DNA from: Siphonodentalium dalli
Taxonomy: Eukaryota; Mollusca; Scaphopoda; Gadilida; Siphonodentaliidae
Assembly (NCBI GenBank): GCA_032622095.1
Contig: CP136062.1
Location: 151,090,875-151,154,874, forward strand
Length of the DNA stretch: 64,000 nt
Reading direction: 5' to 3'
The notes beneath the pieces were generated by a model that was not told where the DNA came from, searched no databases, and was given only the letters and a program-made list of their open reading frames with translations. The stretch's first letter is position 1. The number at the start of each line of letters is the position of its first letter. The position numbers and the translations under genes are program-made. Shown here piece by piece: positions 45,776-57,226 of the stretch.

Positions 45776-46946
45776 ACACTTAAACATTTAATAATTTGTG
45801 TTACTATGCAAGACACAATTTAAAAACTTTATTCAAATAACCAGAGGTGAATCACTATTTTTTGTAATCTCATTTAACATTTTTGTTACTCTGTTATTTC
45901 TATATATGATGAGTATCGTAACCATTCTCAATTTGGGCCTAAATGTAAAGTCATCCATCATGGGGTGGAAAAATCTGCATTGAATTATACCTCTTGATGA
46001 AGAAATTAGACAACTTTTGTTAATACTAAGCACAACATACCAGAGATGGCATAATGTGACTGCATGTCTCAATTTGTTCCACACTGTATATTTGTTACAC
46101 ATTGTATATTTGTTACACATTGTATATTTGTTCTGAGCGAGGAAATTCAGATTCTCAATTTTCTCAAAGACCCAACAGTTTGAGCAACCAACTCTAAAAT
46201 ACAGTTCTGTATCTGTAGATATTTGAAAGCAGGAACCAATTCTGCTTAAGGACACACTGGTCCAGGTGCTACCACAGCAGAGTAACTTTATAAACTTGTG
46301 GTGACTCCAGTAGCGTTTTGTGACATGCAGACGGAGGCGTGTATACTGGTCGGCCATTAATGTCCACACCCGATTGGCGCTTATTGCACCCATGACAACA
46401 CACCTGGACAAATGTTGTAATGGGGAAGGAGGGAGGAGTCTGCATTTTGCATTCGTATCTTTATTCAGTGATCTCAAATGAGAGTTTTCAGCCTGACAAA
46501 ACTTGGTATCTGATAGCACTCTTGATCTTCTGATTATATATTACCACCTGTAGCTGCCTGTCGACTATATAAAATTCTCGGTCCTCAGATTATATATTTA
46601 ATACCTGTAGACGAAATAAAATTCTTGGTAAACCTAAATATATCTTAAAATAGTGGTAAAATGTTTACATGATTGTAAAATGATGTGCTCTTTGAAAGAA
46701 TATGTATTCTCAATTTGTTTGATTTTTTTCATCAATGGTTATAAGCTATATTACAATGTTAGTATGAATGTTGTATACTGTGGTTTTGTTAGGGTTTTAT
46801 TTGGGATGCAAGATCATGTTGCTTGTTCCATCTGTTTGTTATGATATCACTACAGTGGATATTTATTAAAAGCAATTTTTCCAATTATTGTCTTTACTGC
46901 CTGATTAGCCAACGTGTAATTCCTTGGTTTACACCCTGACCATCTT
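45776..46946. other. Region downstream of AHCY without a supported gene
   Basis: It contains a short tandem repeat (ttacacattgtatatttg, two to three copies at about 46085-46130) and a second near-duplicate (ttatatatt...acctgtag at 46540 and 46585). A 228-codon minus-strand frame exists (45833-46519) but has no recognisable domain and includes the tandem repeat. Confidence 0.4.
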
Positions 46947-49900
46947 TTTAGCTCAATTGAGACGAAGTCTTCGGTGGAGCTATAGTCATCACTCCTCGTC
47001 CATCCTGTCCATCCATCCATCATCTTCTCCCAATCCATAAGACCGAATGGGTTCATATTTGGTGTGGATGTTCCCTAGGTGACTAACATTCAGGTTTGTT
47101 CAAATGAATTCACTGGGTCAAATAGTTGGGAAGACGGGGCCATAACTCTTTCCCTCCATAGTATTTCTTAAAACGAATTCTCTTGTACCATCGGGTCAAA
47201 TTTAGTATGAAGGGTCCTTGGGTGACTGGGATTCAGATTTGTTCAAATGAGGTCACTGGGTCATATGTTGGCGGAGACAGGGACTTCACACAAAAAACAA
47301 ACAAATTTGTTAATTTTTAGATTCAACTCCTTGCTCAATTTAATAAAAAGAAACAAAAATCTATTTAAATTTGTTTTGTTTTTTTTGTTGAAAATTTAAT
47401 ATTTTAACTAAAATTTTGAAAAACTAACCACATTTTAACATCCGCCAGAGTACATCAACTCATCCCACACAATTTAGTTGAAATTGGTCCAGGGGTCTGG
47501 GAGAAAAATCACAAACAGATTGTTACCATTGCAAATTGAGGTGTCAAAGTAAGTATATGTACTTATGTTACAAATGCTATCACATTCCTGAGGCCACAAT
47601 ATTATTTCAAGCTTGTTTGCCTGCCATGCTATAATGTCTCCTGTGTATGAAAATGCTCCTTATCTTAGCTGACAGCTGTTGATAAACAAATCATAGATAA
47701 TCTTTATTTGTGTTGTTCATTTCAATTTAAATTAGATTAATTCCCATGGCCGCATGTACTGTATTCTAGGCAAGAGTTACATTATCTTTATCCAAGCTAT
47801 TAACTTCTTTTAATCATCTGATGTGTGTTATTTATGATTTCAAGGAACAATTATCAGATCAATGAATCTCATAGAATGGGATTTACATTTGGTTCAAATG
47901 GGGGCAGAGATGGGAGATTTGAAACTCGTGCACCCACCCACCCTGTCTATGCTATGAATTTATGTTTGGTACTAGTATATAGATTCCTATGTATAATAAT
48001 TTTGATATATACTGGTATTATCAGTAAGGTTTTGATAAATTTCCAACAGTTGGAGATCTTGTGTTCAGATAGGGTCACATGGTGAAATGGGGGGAAAGGC
48101 CATGGGCATACTTTCCCTCTATAGTAACCCTTGAACAGTCTTCTTTGAAAGAATCGCCAGGTCTATTTAGCTCACATTTAATATTGAGGCTCCTTTGGCA
48201 ATTCATGATATGTCTTCTTTGCAAGAACCAAATGGCCTAAATGTCTTTTGCTTATATTTGGTATGAAATGACCTTGGGTGACAGGAATTCAGATATGGGA
48301 ACACAGAATCGAGTAAGGGACAACTCTCCATAGTAATTCTTAAAACATGTTTGCAAGAATTAGTTGGCTTTATATTTAGCATGGAAGGTTCTTGTTTGAC
48401 TGGAATTCAGATTTGTTAAAATGGGGTCACCAGGTCAAGCGAAGGACTGTTTCCCCCGTCATAATAATTCTTAATATGCATCCTTCCCAAGAACCATCAG
48501 GTCTATTTTACTGATAATTAGTATGAAGGGTTCTTTGGTGACTGGGATTGAAATTTATTATACCCCCACTTTCGAAGAAAATGGGGGGGGGGGGGTATAT
48601 ACTGGATTGACTGCGTCCGTCCGTCGCGCTTTCTCCTCCGTCAGTCCATCCTTCTGACCTCATAACTCTTAACAACAATGAACCGATTTCAATAATTTTT
48701 TGTATGCAATCTCCTTAGGACTGCCTCTCCGCATGATGCTAATTGCGGTTCGGTCCAACTTTTTTTTTTTAAGATACGCCTCATTTTCGACTTATTTTGA
48801 CTTGGAAAATATTGTCCGACTTAATAACTTTAACAAATATGAACAGATTTCAATAATTTTTGGGATACATGCTTCTCACAATACCCTCTCTACATGTTGC
48901 GGCTAGGGATTGGCTCAGACTGTTTTTCGTAATATTACACTTCATTTTTGACTCAGAAAATTCTGTCCGACTTAATAACTTTAACAAATATGAACCAATT
49001 TGAATAATTGTTTCTGCACAAGCTTCTTGTGACACCATATCGATATTATTATTCCGAATTTTTCTTTAAAGTTATAAATCTTTTTTTGTTGGGTTTACGG
49101 ATAATGCGGGTTGAATTTGCACGGTTGGGGTATGCTATCACTCGAGTGCACACCTCTTTGTTCAGATTGGGTTAAAAAGGGCGGGACCAGGGACAACTAT
49201 TTGTCTCTACAGTAATTTTTACCACCAATGGTCAACAATCAATAAAATCATTGATAAATCAAACTCATTAAAACATCTACCGTGGACCCACCTGACTGAT
49301 TAACCTGCACATATGGTGTTTAGGGTCCATGGATAATTGGGCTTCAAACATGTCAATGGTTTTTTAAAAAGCTGCTTGTGAGATTGCAAATTTTCAACAA
49401 TTGAGAAAGTTTGAGGTGTCTGTTGTAAAATTCCAACCGAATTAGGTGCGCGAAAGGATTTATGAACCCAGTTATGAGCTGGAAGGGGGGGGGGGGGGGG
49501 GGTGATCAGTAGTGTACAGTTGGTAATTTAAAGGTAGATATTCACCGATCTACATGCAGAAGCCTCTCTAGCCGCATGTACTGTTTAGAACTACTTCTTT
49601 TAAAGTGATTATGAAAAGTTCTGATGTCCCGAAGCTGGAGGAGATTGATTGGCCGTGATTCGAGAACAAAATCGGAAGTCCATAGGTTTTGATAACTTAA
49701 AATTGGTATAACTTCTTTGCCGGAAAGCACTGTGTAAACAGGTTATGAAGAGGTCTTGCTGGTAGGAAAGTCTTTGGTATAAAGTGAAGCTCTGGCTATC
49801 AAGAACGTGTAGTTATTCCCAGTATCGCTGGTATCACGTGTCCATATAAGGTCTGAGGTATCATGATATCCATGTTATCTATACGTTCACTATTTGTGTA

Positions 49901-50235
49901 TCACACTATTGTTACTGGAATATTCTAATCTCTACTCGTACCTGTGTTGTACAATGAATGCAACCAGTCATCCGCAATTAAGGTATGATCTTATAACTTA
50001 GGTGTGTATGCTGACGTATTCATCGTTTCATATGCCTCTCCTGTTACAGTGCTTACCATTACATAATTAACCCTATCAATACAATACGGGAATGGAATAT
50101 CATCGGAGATCCAGGAACACAACAAACTCTATCTATATATACTATCTATATGATGTACTATCGGACACTGACTGTTGTGGTCTCAAGAGTTTGTCTTTGC
50201 ATTCAGGCGAGCGACCCCAGTCATTGACTGTCTTG
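46947..50235 (+). repeat. Long dispersed repeat (GAGACGAAGTCT family), copy 2, with insertions
   Basis: Same ordered blocks as 19850-22560, from gagacgaagtcttcggtgg (about 46960) to gaccccagtcattgactgtc (about 50213). It is longer because of extra segments. One is 48550-49160, which opens tatacccccactttcgaag and resembles the start of a separate GGGTATA-type repeat. Another splits the 3' part (about 49620-50170). Confidence 0.7.
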
Positions 50236-50463
50236 TTCTAGTAATACATGAAATACATGGAAATCAACCCCAGATAGTCACCTGTCTTCTCTGTTGCGTT
50301 GAATGCCCCCTCTGATGGTTTTGCTGCTGTAGTCGGGACTCTGTCCATCAGTCATTCCATCGATCCATTCACATCATTCCATACTCCAACATTTCGTTTT
50401 GTTAAGTAGCGTTCAGACGAAGCTGTTGCGTTCAAGCCTTGAAATAGGGTGTCTGTCATTTGT

Positions 50464-50586
50464 AGAATGAGGTCCCCAGACGGTGAATTTACCCTCTGGA
50501 AACCTCATTCTGCTGAGGTGTAAGCAGAATGAGGTCCCCAGAGGGTGAATTGGTGATGCTAGCCCGCTATGCGGGGTAGCATCACT
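50464..50586. repeat. Two hairpin MITE copies (GCAGAATGAGG family), second cut by a LINE
   Basis: A minimal hairpin (50464-50513: agaatgaggtccccag / cctctggaaacctcattct) is followed by a second copy starting gcagaatgaggtccccag at 50524. The second copy reaches the gtagcatcact core and then stops where the LINE remnant begins (~50587). Confidence 0.8.
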
Positions 50587-51460
50587 ATATGGTTGCGAAA
50601 TATGGGCCTCTGATATCAACCTCAACAATATAGATACTGCGCCATGTGAATCGTCTCATCTCAATTTTTGCAAACGAGCACTTGGAGTAAACGGGGAAAG
50701 CACCAACTCACGCGGTACGTGCTGAGCTTGGTAGATACCCCGTTGTTTATGAAGCATTATCTCGTGCTACTAAATATGCGTTAAAAATATCGACTGCAGA
50801 CAAACATTCCCTCGTTTATAAATCGGCCACAATGTCCGATGACCGCATAATCCCAAATAAGTGGTCCTTTAACTTTGACATTCCAAAACTCACGGAAATT
50901 ATTGATAAAACTGACGGGTATTTGAAGAAAATTCAAAACACTATTTGTGATAGTTTCAAGGTTGACCATGTGTCGTGTTTCAGAAGAGACATATATAACG
51001 ATGAAAACCCATCAGGTAAGAACAAATTGAGGGTGTATAGAGAAATAATAAGTGATTACCGATTGGAGCCATATTTGGACATAGTAAAAAATATCGACGT
51101 AAGAAAGATCTTCAGCAAATTGCGGATTAGCAATCATACTCTAGAAATTGAAAAAGGGCGCCATAAACAACCGAAGATTCCTGTAGACAAGAGAATATGC
51201 AGAAAGTGTGGATTGGAAACGGAAACCGAGGAACATTTTATTTTAAAATGTCCTATTTACAAAAGCATTCGTCTCAGTTTCTTTGACGAAATAAATAAAG
51301 TAAATCACTGAATCACAAGTTTATTAATATGACTGATGCCCAAAAATTCATTTTCATACTGCGAAATGACAAAACAGAAACGTGCAATATCATCTGTAAC
51401 ATGGTCCGTCTCTTTTTCCACAAAAGGTCTGAAACGCCAGATTGTCAACAACAAACATGA
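50587..51460 (+). pseudogene. LINE reverse-transcriptase C-terminal region, frameshifted
   Basis: The frame order is YGCEIWASDINLNNID...FCKRALGVNGEST (about 50587-50690), then AELGRYPVVYEALSRATKYAL with the ORF 50832-51311. The latter contains KLRISNHTLEIEKGR and a Cys/His knuckle RICRKCGLETETEEHFILKC. A shifted frame follows from 51329 (MTDAQKFIFILRNDKTETCN) to TGA 51458-51460. This is the post-RT tail typical of CR1/Jockey-like LINEs, in which 'LLYGCEIW...' and 'FCK..LGV' are recurrent. At least two frameshifts, so non-functional. Confidence 0.8.
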
Positions 51461-51817
51461 TTTTTTTTTTCATTTTAATTCCGATTACAATTTAGTCAGT
51501 CTTCTCGTACTAAAACCAGCTAAGCTGTTGGTATGGCGAGATGCTGGATTTTAGTCCAAGCCCGCCTGCATAGGCTTCTTATAACACGACTTACGCCCAG
51601 GATCTGTGGCGGGAATTTGTGGTGTATTTACCTAGCAAATCAATACGTGATGCTATATACATCGGAAAGGGTGACATCTTATGGTCATAATGGTGTATCA
51701 TAATCTAACTTTAATGTTAAATTACACATAGAATATTCCGGTTGATTGCCACAAACATCGCTTTTTTTCTCTGTTTGTTTACGTTTTAACTGAAAGCCGA
51801 AGTGGTCCGAATAACTT

Positions 51818-54214
51818 CGGGTGACGGGTCCTACTAAACAACGAACATAAACGAACACAAACGAACACAGGTCCAAAAAGCGGAGTAGAAGGGTGAAATT
51901 TGGTTTATGGGTGCGCGTGGGTCCATTCTATGTGTATGTGGTGTTATTTCCAACTTTGATGATTTATTTTTTGAGTTATTACCATTATTTGAATACAAAA
52001 CTACTAAACAACGAACACAAACGAACATAAGATTAGCGGCAGTGCAGAGGTTACCATGCAGGTGTTAATTAACTACGGCTTACTCTGTCTCCTTGTTTTT
52101 ACTGCAAGATGATTGTCAATTTTATCACTGATGGCAATAAAAACACGGCGAAACATCAGAGGTCGGCGTTTTAATGCATAGCTAACAAAACATTTGAGTG
52201 AGTCATTGTTGTCAGTCTCTGAGATGACTATATATATTTTCTCAGTCTCGGAGATCACTCTGGTAAATGCTATATCTGCTTGCTTTCCTGATACACGCAT
52301 ACGCTATGTACCAGGCATCTTAAGCAAAATCTCAATCGTAATTTAAGTAAAACAGACAGTGATCAAACTGTCAATAAGATGGAAAAGTATTCAATAGCGA
52401 GAGCGGCTTGGTAACAATAGAAAACAAAATCATTTATGACGAAATACAGACAGACATAATTGACAAATATATGTGACAACAGACGATACCTTACATTTAT
52501 GGAAAGACTAAAGACGAAAGTTTTCAATGCTAGAAAACAAAATTCAACAATTCCGAAATATTGGACAAATAACAATTATGAAAGCATTAAAGGTGCGGGA
52601 GTCCTTGGCAGTGGGTATATGCTGTGAAAAATTTCCAACGGTCAAAAACCGACACAAAAAGCAAAATGTAGACAGACTTTGTCCGTATACAAATAAGAAC
52701 TAATAAAGATTGTTTATATCATTTGTGTGTGATTAGCCAGTAACACGTACGGTGCTGTCTTCTGTAACACAATCAGGCTCTTGCTTAGGTAATATATAGT
52801 AGGTCTTTATGATAGCATGCTGTTTACACGATGAACGAAACTGTATGCGTTTTAGAGTTTTTTCTGTTTACGGTGATTGGAACAAATATGAATATTTTCG
52901 ACAACTAAGGCCTCCCGTGCCTTTAATACTATAATTAACAAAAAAATTGACTGAGTTTACAGACAATTTAAATGAAACAGTGACTGATAACTGCGTGACA
53001 TTCGAGTGGAGGGGATTTTACATTATCAGGCATTGCATCATCTTTGGAAGTGAGACACGAAATTTGAACAAATTTGACGGCCAAACAACAAGACAGACTA
53101 ATGCGAAGACTTCTTAATTTTGTGAGTGACAATTCCAAATTCCAAACTTCAACTGATGGCAATTAACTATACCCAAAACTACCGCTCTCGCAAAAAAAAA
53201 ATGGACAATAAAAAAAGGAAAGAGTGAAGACATCAAAAACCAAGACGATCACCAATAAACGACAGAAAGTTAGCATATAGTATGTAAATATACATATAGG
53301 ATCTCACATGAGTTTCTATTTTATACGGAATTTATCAACCGAGTTCACTAAATTCGATTTGAGTCGAGGTTTACCGAGGCTCAAATAGAATTTAGTGGAC
53401 GAGGTTGATAAATTACGTATAAAATAGAACGAGTTTGAGATACTTTTTATCACATGGTCATATAATCGCTTAATTTTTATCGAAAACAACAATAATTAAC
53501 AGACAGAGAACTTTGTCCCAAAGAGCAGCGTGACGTCATTGCACGCAACGATATTACACGTGTCTATTACGCTCGAATATTACATAGGAAAATAGTGCTA
53601 ATCATGTGATAAAATAACATATAGACTTCTTGGATTCATATCAAATAAGTGCATTACTTGATTTTAATGATTTAAATAATGCAACATTTTGCTGGAGCCA
53701 TTTTCATCCATGCACTGACTTCAAGGAGAACAAACTCTGCCCATCGTTCCGCCGGGGCTGAGTCAGTGTAAAATAATATATAAATATTCGATTGTATATA
53801 AAACAAACTTTGATTCTAGTACCTAAAGCTCTACTCAAAGAGCAGTGTGATGCCAGGGAAGTTAAACGAAGTAATAATAAGACAAACTAACTAAGTCAAA
53901 ACAACTCAGTGACAAAGAGACAGAGTATAAGCCATAGAGAAGGCGGTAGTTAATTAACACCTTTATTAACACCTTTGCAATACGGCTAATCTCATGTTCG
54001 TTTGTGTTCGTTGTTTAGTAGCTTTGCATTCAAATAATGCTTATAACTCGAAAAATAAGTCATCAAAGTTGGAAATAACACCACATACACATATAATGGT
54101 CCCACACGCACCCACAAACCAAATTTCACCCTTCTATTCCGCTTTTTAGACCTGTGTTCGTTTATGTTCGTTTGTGTTCGTTTGTGTTCGTTGTTTAGTA
54201 GGACCGCGGGTGAC
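51818..54214. mobile_element. TIR element with 8-bp target duplication and AACGAACAC repeats, 2.4 kb
   Basis: The ends ggtcctactaaacaacgaac (51827) and gttcgttgtttagtaggacc (to 54205) are inverted, with the inverted match reaching ~250 bp inward (left to about 52075, right from about 53945). The exact 8-bp repeat cgggtgac flanks it (51818-51825, 54207-54214). Both arms contain tandem (aacgaacaca)n. Eight-base duplication suggests hAT or P-like transposition. No transposase frame. Confidence 0.85.
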
Positions 54215-54858
54215 ACTCCACAGTTTCGAATGATCAGTAGGGGTGATTTTATAGATATAAAGTGCTAGTGGTTTCTGGCACCATTCATGTGGTATATATA
54301 TTGAGACAAGGTGGGATATGAATTTGTGTAATTTTAGAAGGTGTTCTAGACTGATGAAAAAATTAAGTGCAAGTGACCTTGACCCCACCCATAGACAGCA
54401 GTAGCGTTTTCTGCGAAACAGTGGCTTTAGATACTGGGTCAATTTTTTAGCACCCAAAATTTGTCATCTGCGTTAGAAATTGATTTTCTGGAAAATTTAA
54501 CGGCGAAAGTTTGAAATTTTTTCACATTGATGTTGGAAGATAGAGGCCTTTAAACCAACATAGGTGACCATGCTTGAAAAAATCTGGTATTCGTGCCTCT
54601 TTGGTATGAAAATGCAATATTTTGGTCATTTTTTTTGAATAAAAATCACTTTTTCGATCAAAAGATCAAGGGCCATAACTCTTGATAGCCCATATATTAT
54701 GGAAATTATGTATCAAATTCTGAATGACTATCCTGTACTAATTTCAGGCATATATATATTGTCTATATGGTTTGGGATCATAATCCAGATAAATTTCAAT
54801 GAATCTATGGGCCCCCCTATTTCTGGGCCCATACCTGTTGAAACTGTGGAGTGTCACC
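51820..54858. mobile_element. ~0.65-kb TIR element (GGTGACACTCCACAGTTTC), split by the 51826-54206 element
   Basis: ggtgac at 51820-51825 and its continuation actccacagtttc at 54215 form one end once the inner element is removed. The other end is gaaactgtggagtgtcacc, finishing at 54858. Target duplication unclear (ttc on both sides). Alternatively these repeats are internal features of the 51493-55888 element. Confidence 0.55.
53300..53442. repeat. Hairpin MITE inside the 51826-54206 element
   Basis: ctattttatacggaatttatcaacc...ttcactaaattcgatttgag (left) and the near-complement on the right (ctcaaatagaatttagtgg...acgtataaaatag) form a ~60-bp stem with a 16-bp loop. Confidence 0.75.
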
Positions 54859-55985
54859 TTCATAATCCGCTGTTTGTTCTGGATATTCTAGTTTCCGTTT
54901 CTATATATAGCGCGGGGTTTTCCGAACAAAATGGCGAAAACCATCGCCCCAAAGTCCAGTTTCCTATGTGCTTTGAGAACAATTCCCGCACTAAAAACTT
55001 AATGACATAATGGAGGTAGTTTTGTTGACAATTTTCGCAAGCAACTTGTCAAAATTGGAGCAAATTAGAACTCTTGTGTCTGACTTTCCATGCGTGTGAT
55101 TTTCATCCATGTGCATTTTGACTTTTGTGTTGATAAAATAATCGGAGAACCGAATCACACAGTTTCGAAATATAGTTCTTCCGTTTTAGTGGGACTTTTC
55201 AAACTTAAGGTTAAAAATTTATACAAATTTTGTTTGATTTTGTGTGTGCTTAACAAGAGCAGTATATTGCTCTGTTCGCTTAGTATATATCTTAATTTCG
55301 CGGAAGTCCACCAAATGTGGGTGAAATGTAGCACCATATAAGGCATATTATTTATTCTAATGCTCGTTGTGATTACACTGTTTTAAACTTTGAGATGGTT
55401 GTAATTCCCGTAATTTATTTAATGTATTACATTTATATCTCCAATGTTTAATTAATCTAGTTATTTTTTATTTATTGACACACATAATTACGATTACAAT
55501 GGAGAATTCATCGTAATTTGCGTTGTTAGTCGAAAATCTACGGAATATTTTCAACGGAAAATGCCGAACACAGTTCGCGAGGTCAACTGAGTTCGCATAC
55601 TTTTAAAATTTTGTAAACATTGCGGTAAATGTCTCTTTTCGCATTAAATTACCGCTTTCAATTCACAACTGATGTGGGTTTCAGATCAAATAGCATGTCT
55701 TCTGCGGAAAATATCCGTTTATTGTCGCAATTGTGATATTTTATTTCATATAATTGTGGTTTTATTTGAGCGGGTCATTAACGCGTAACTCGTGTCATAA
55801 GAAGGCTATACGCGCGATCTCGGACTAAACACCAGCATCTCGCCATACCAATATCTTAGCTGGTTTTAGTACGAGAAGACTTGGACTAATTACAATTGTG
55901 TATACTTATTGTATCATATATATATTTATTGTTATTTATATTGTGACATCGGCCCCGTGTGGGTGTAATTGTCAATAAACTTATA

Positions 55986-57133
55986 TAGCAAGAGATTTAG
56001 CTATTTGGTGATTGGAGTGTTGTGTGAAATTATGAATTCTAGAAGTTCTTGGTTCTCGAAAGGGCCAAAAAAATAAATATTTTTAACTTCTCAAATGTAT
56101 TAAAATCCATTGTTTTTGTCGTCTCTTAATAATTGCTCAGATTATACATGTAATGAAGATGAATTGTTAAATTCAAGATGGACAGATCCAGAAATTCTTT
56201 GTTGAAAATCTCTCATTTTTGGCTGGATTTATGCAAAACATGCGTCCCCCCTTAAATTAGCGTACCGTTTTTGCCACCGTGTAGCTATGCCAGAGGTGCA
56301 ACTAGTTTTACTCTGTTAACCTTTGGTATGATAGCCCAGCCCGGGGGAAAGGATGACCACTCAAAAAGGGTACCATCCATCAATTCTGAGGAATTAGTAC
56401 CATTTGTGGGACTTGGCTTGTTCAGCTATAAACATGTTGGCATGTAATTTCAGTAGAAATAGTAAGATTCTGGGAGTAGTGGGCATAAAGACCTACTGCA
56501 TGTTAAGTTTGTCATGGCTACTTGTAAGAATTAGTGCTATTGTTGCACTTACAAAAATTATCCATTTGTGCAAATATTTAGAATTTTGGATTCGAATATA
56601 ATTTTAGTCAATACTTGTAAGATACTCCCAAAAAAAAAAAAATACTGCTCAAGCTCAAATGCTACACCGTTGGCCACCCACTCCTTATTTTGATATAATG
56701 GCCCTTTGAAAAATTTAGGCCAATTTTGAGTGTTGAAATTTCCATGCACATTTCTGAAACGATAGTTGTTTTGTTCATGATCTAAAGCAGGTTTCTTCAG
56801 ACAGTCCAACCATTTAGTTGGCGAAATCCGCACGCTGAAACCCGGACAGTTTCTACGACAATGGCGTGTACAAGAATTCCGCATCAAATGATAAATCGGG
56901 TGTCTTTGCGGACATTGTGCCCATGCAAGGTTCTTTCAATGTACTTCACAAGGTTTCTTGTAGACTTGATCCGGAGCTCCATCCCACAGCCGCTTATTAT
57001 ATACACCCGCACGTCACTAGAGGGTCCCTGTTAGGGGGGAGTCTGGAGTCCACCTTAAATTTCAAACTGCACCTCTCCCTTCATCCATTAAAAACTTCCA
57101 CGTTCGCACCCCACCACATTGGGGAGGAACTCA
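55986..57133. other. Intergenic stretch without a supported gene
   Basis: AT-rich sequence. It holds an A-run at 56630 and short unremarkable ORFs only. No inverted-repeat boundaries were found. Confidence 0.4.
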
Positions 57134-57226
57134 GCCGAATGAGGTTCCCAGAGGGTGAATTTGGTGATGCTAGCCCGCTATGCGGGGTAGCATCACTAAA
57201 TTCACCCTCTGGGGACCTCATTCTGC
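57134..57226. repeat. Hairpin MITE (GCAGAATGAGG family), best copy
   Basis: gccgaatgaggttcccagag...tgatgctagcccgc pairs with gcggggtagcatcact...cctctggggacctcattctgc: ~43-bp arms and a tiny loop. The most complete of five copies in the window. Confidence 0.9.

Larger units (their letters stand above)
51484..55897. mobile_element. TIR element with 9-bp target duplication, 4.4 kb including nested insertions
   Basis: Left TIR tagtcagtcttctcgtacta at 51493, right TIR (reverse complement tagtccaagtcttctcg) ending at 55888; similarity extends ~110 bp inward (aaaccagctaag, tatggcgagatgctgg). attacaatt is duplicated at 51484-51492 and 55889-55897. Long TIRs with a 9-bp duplication resemble Mutator- or Merlin-type elements. 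No transposase frame was found, so it is non-autonomous. Confidence 0.85.
50587..55985 (+). mobile_element. LINE remnant (non-L1 type) split by a 4.4-kb TIR element
   Basis: Coding pieces run from 50587 to 51460. After removal of 51493-55888 and one copy of its duplication, the sequence continues with a short 3' UTR ending gtgggtgtaattgtcaataa (AATAAA 55974-55979). Joining these parts into one LINE is inference from the insertion's exact target-site duplication. It is 5'-truncated at a MITE. Confidence 0.6.

Noticed and set aside
45833-46519. 228-codon minus-strand ORF just downstream of AHCY
   Set aside because: No domain, contains translated tandem repeat (NKYTMC x2) and starts in unremarkable sequence; more likely a chance frame or part of a non-coding transcript.
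54699-55346. ORFs of 83-103 aa on both strands
   Set aside because: Located inside nested transposons, hydrophobic AT-driven translations without motif.
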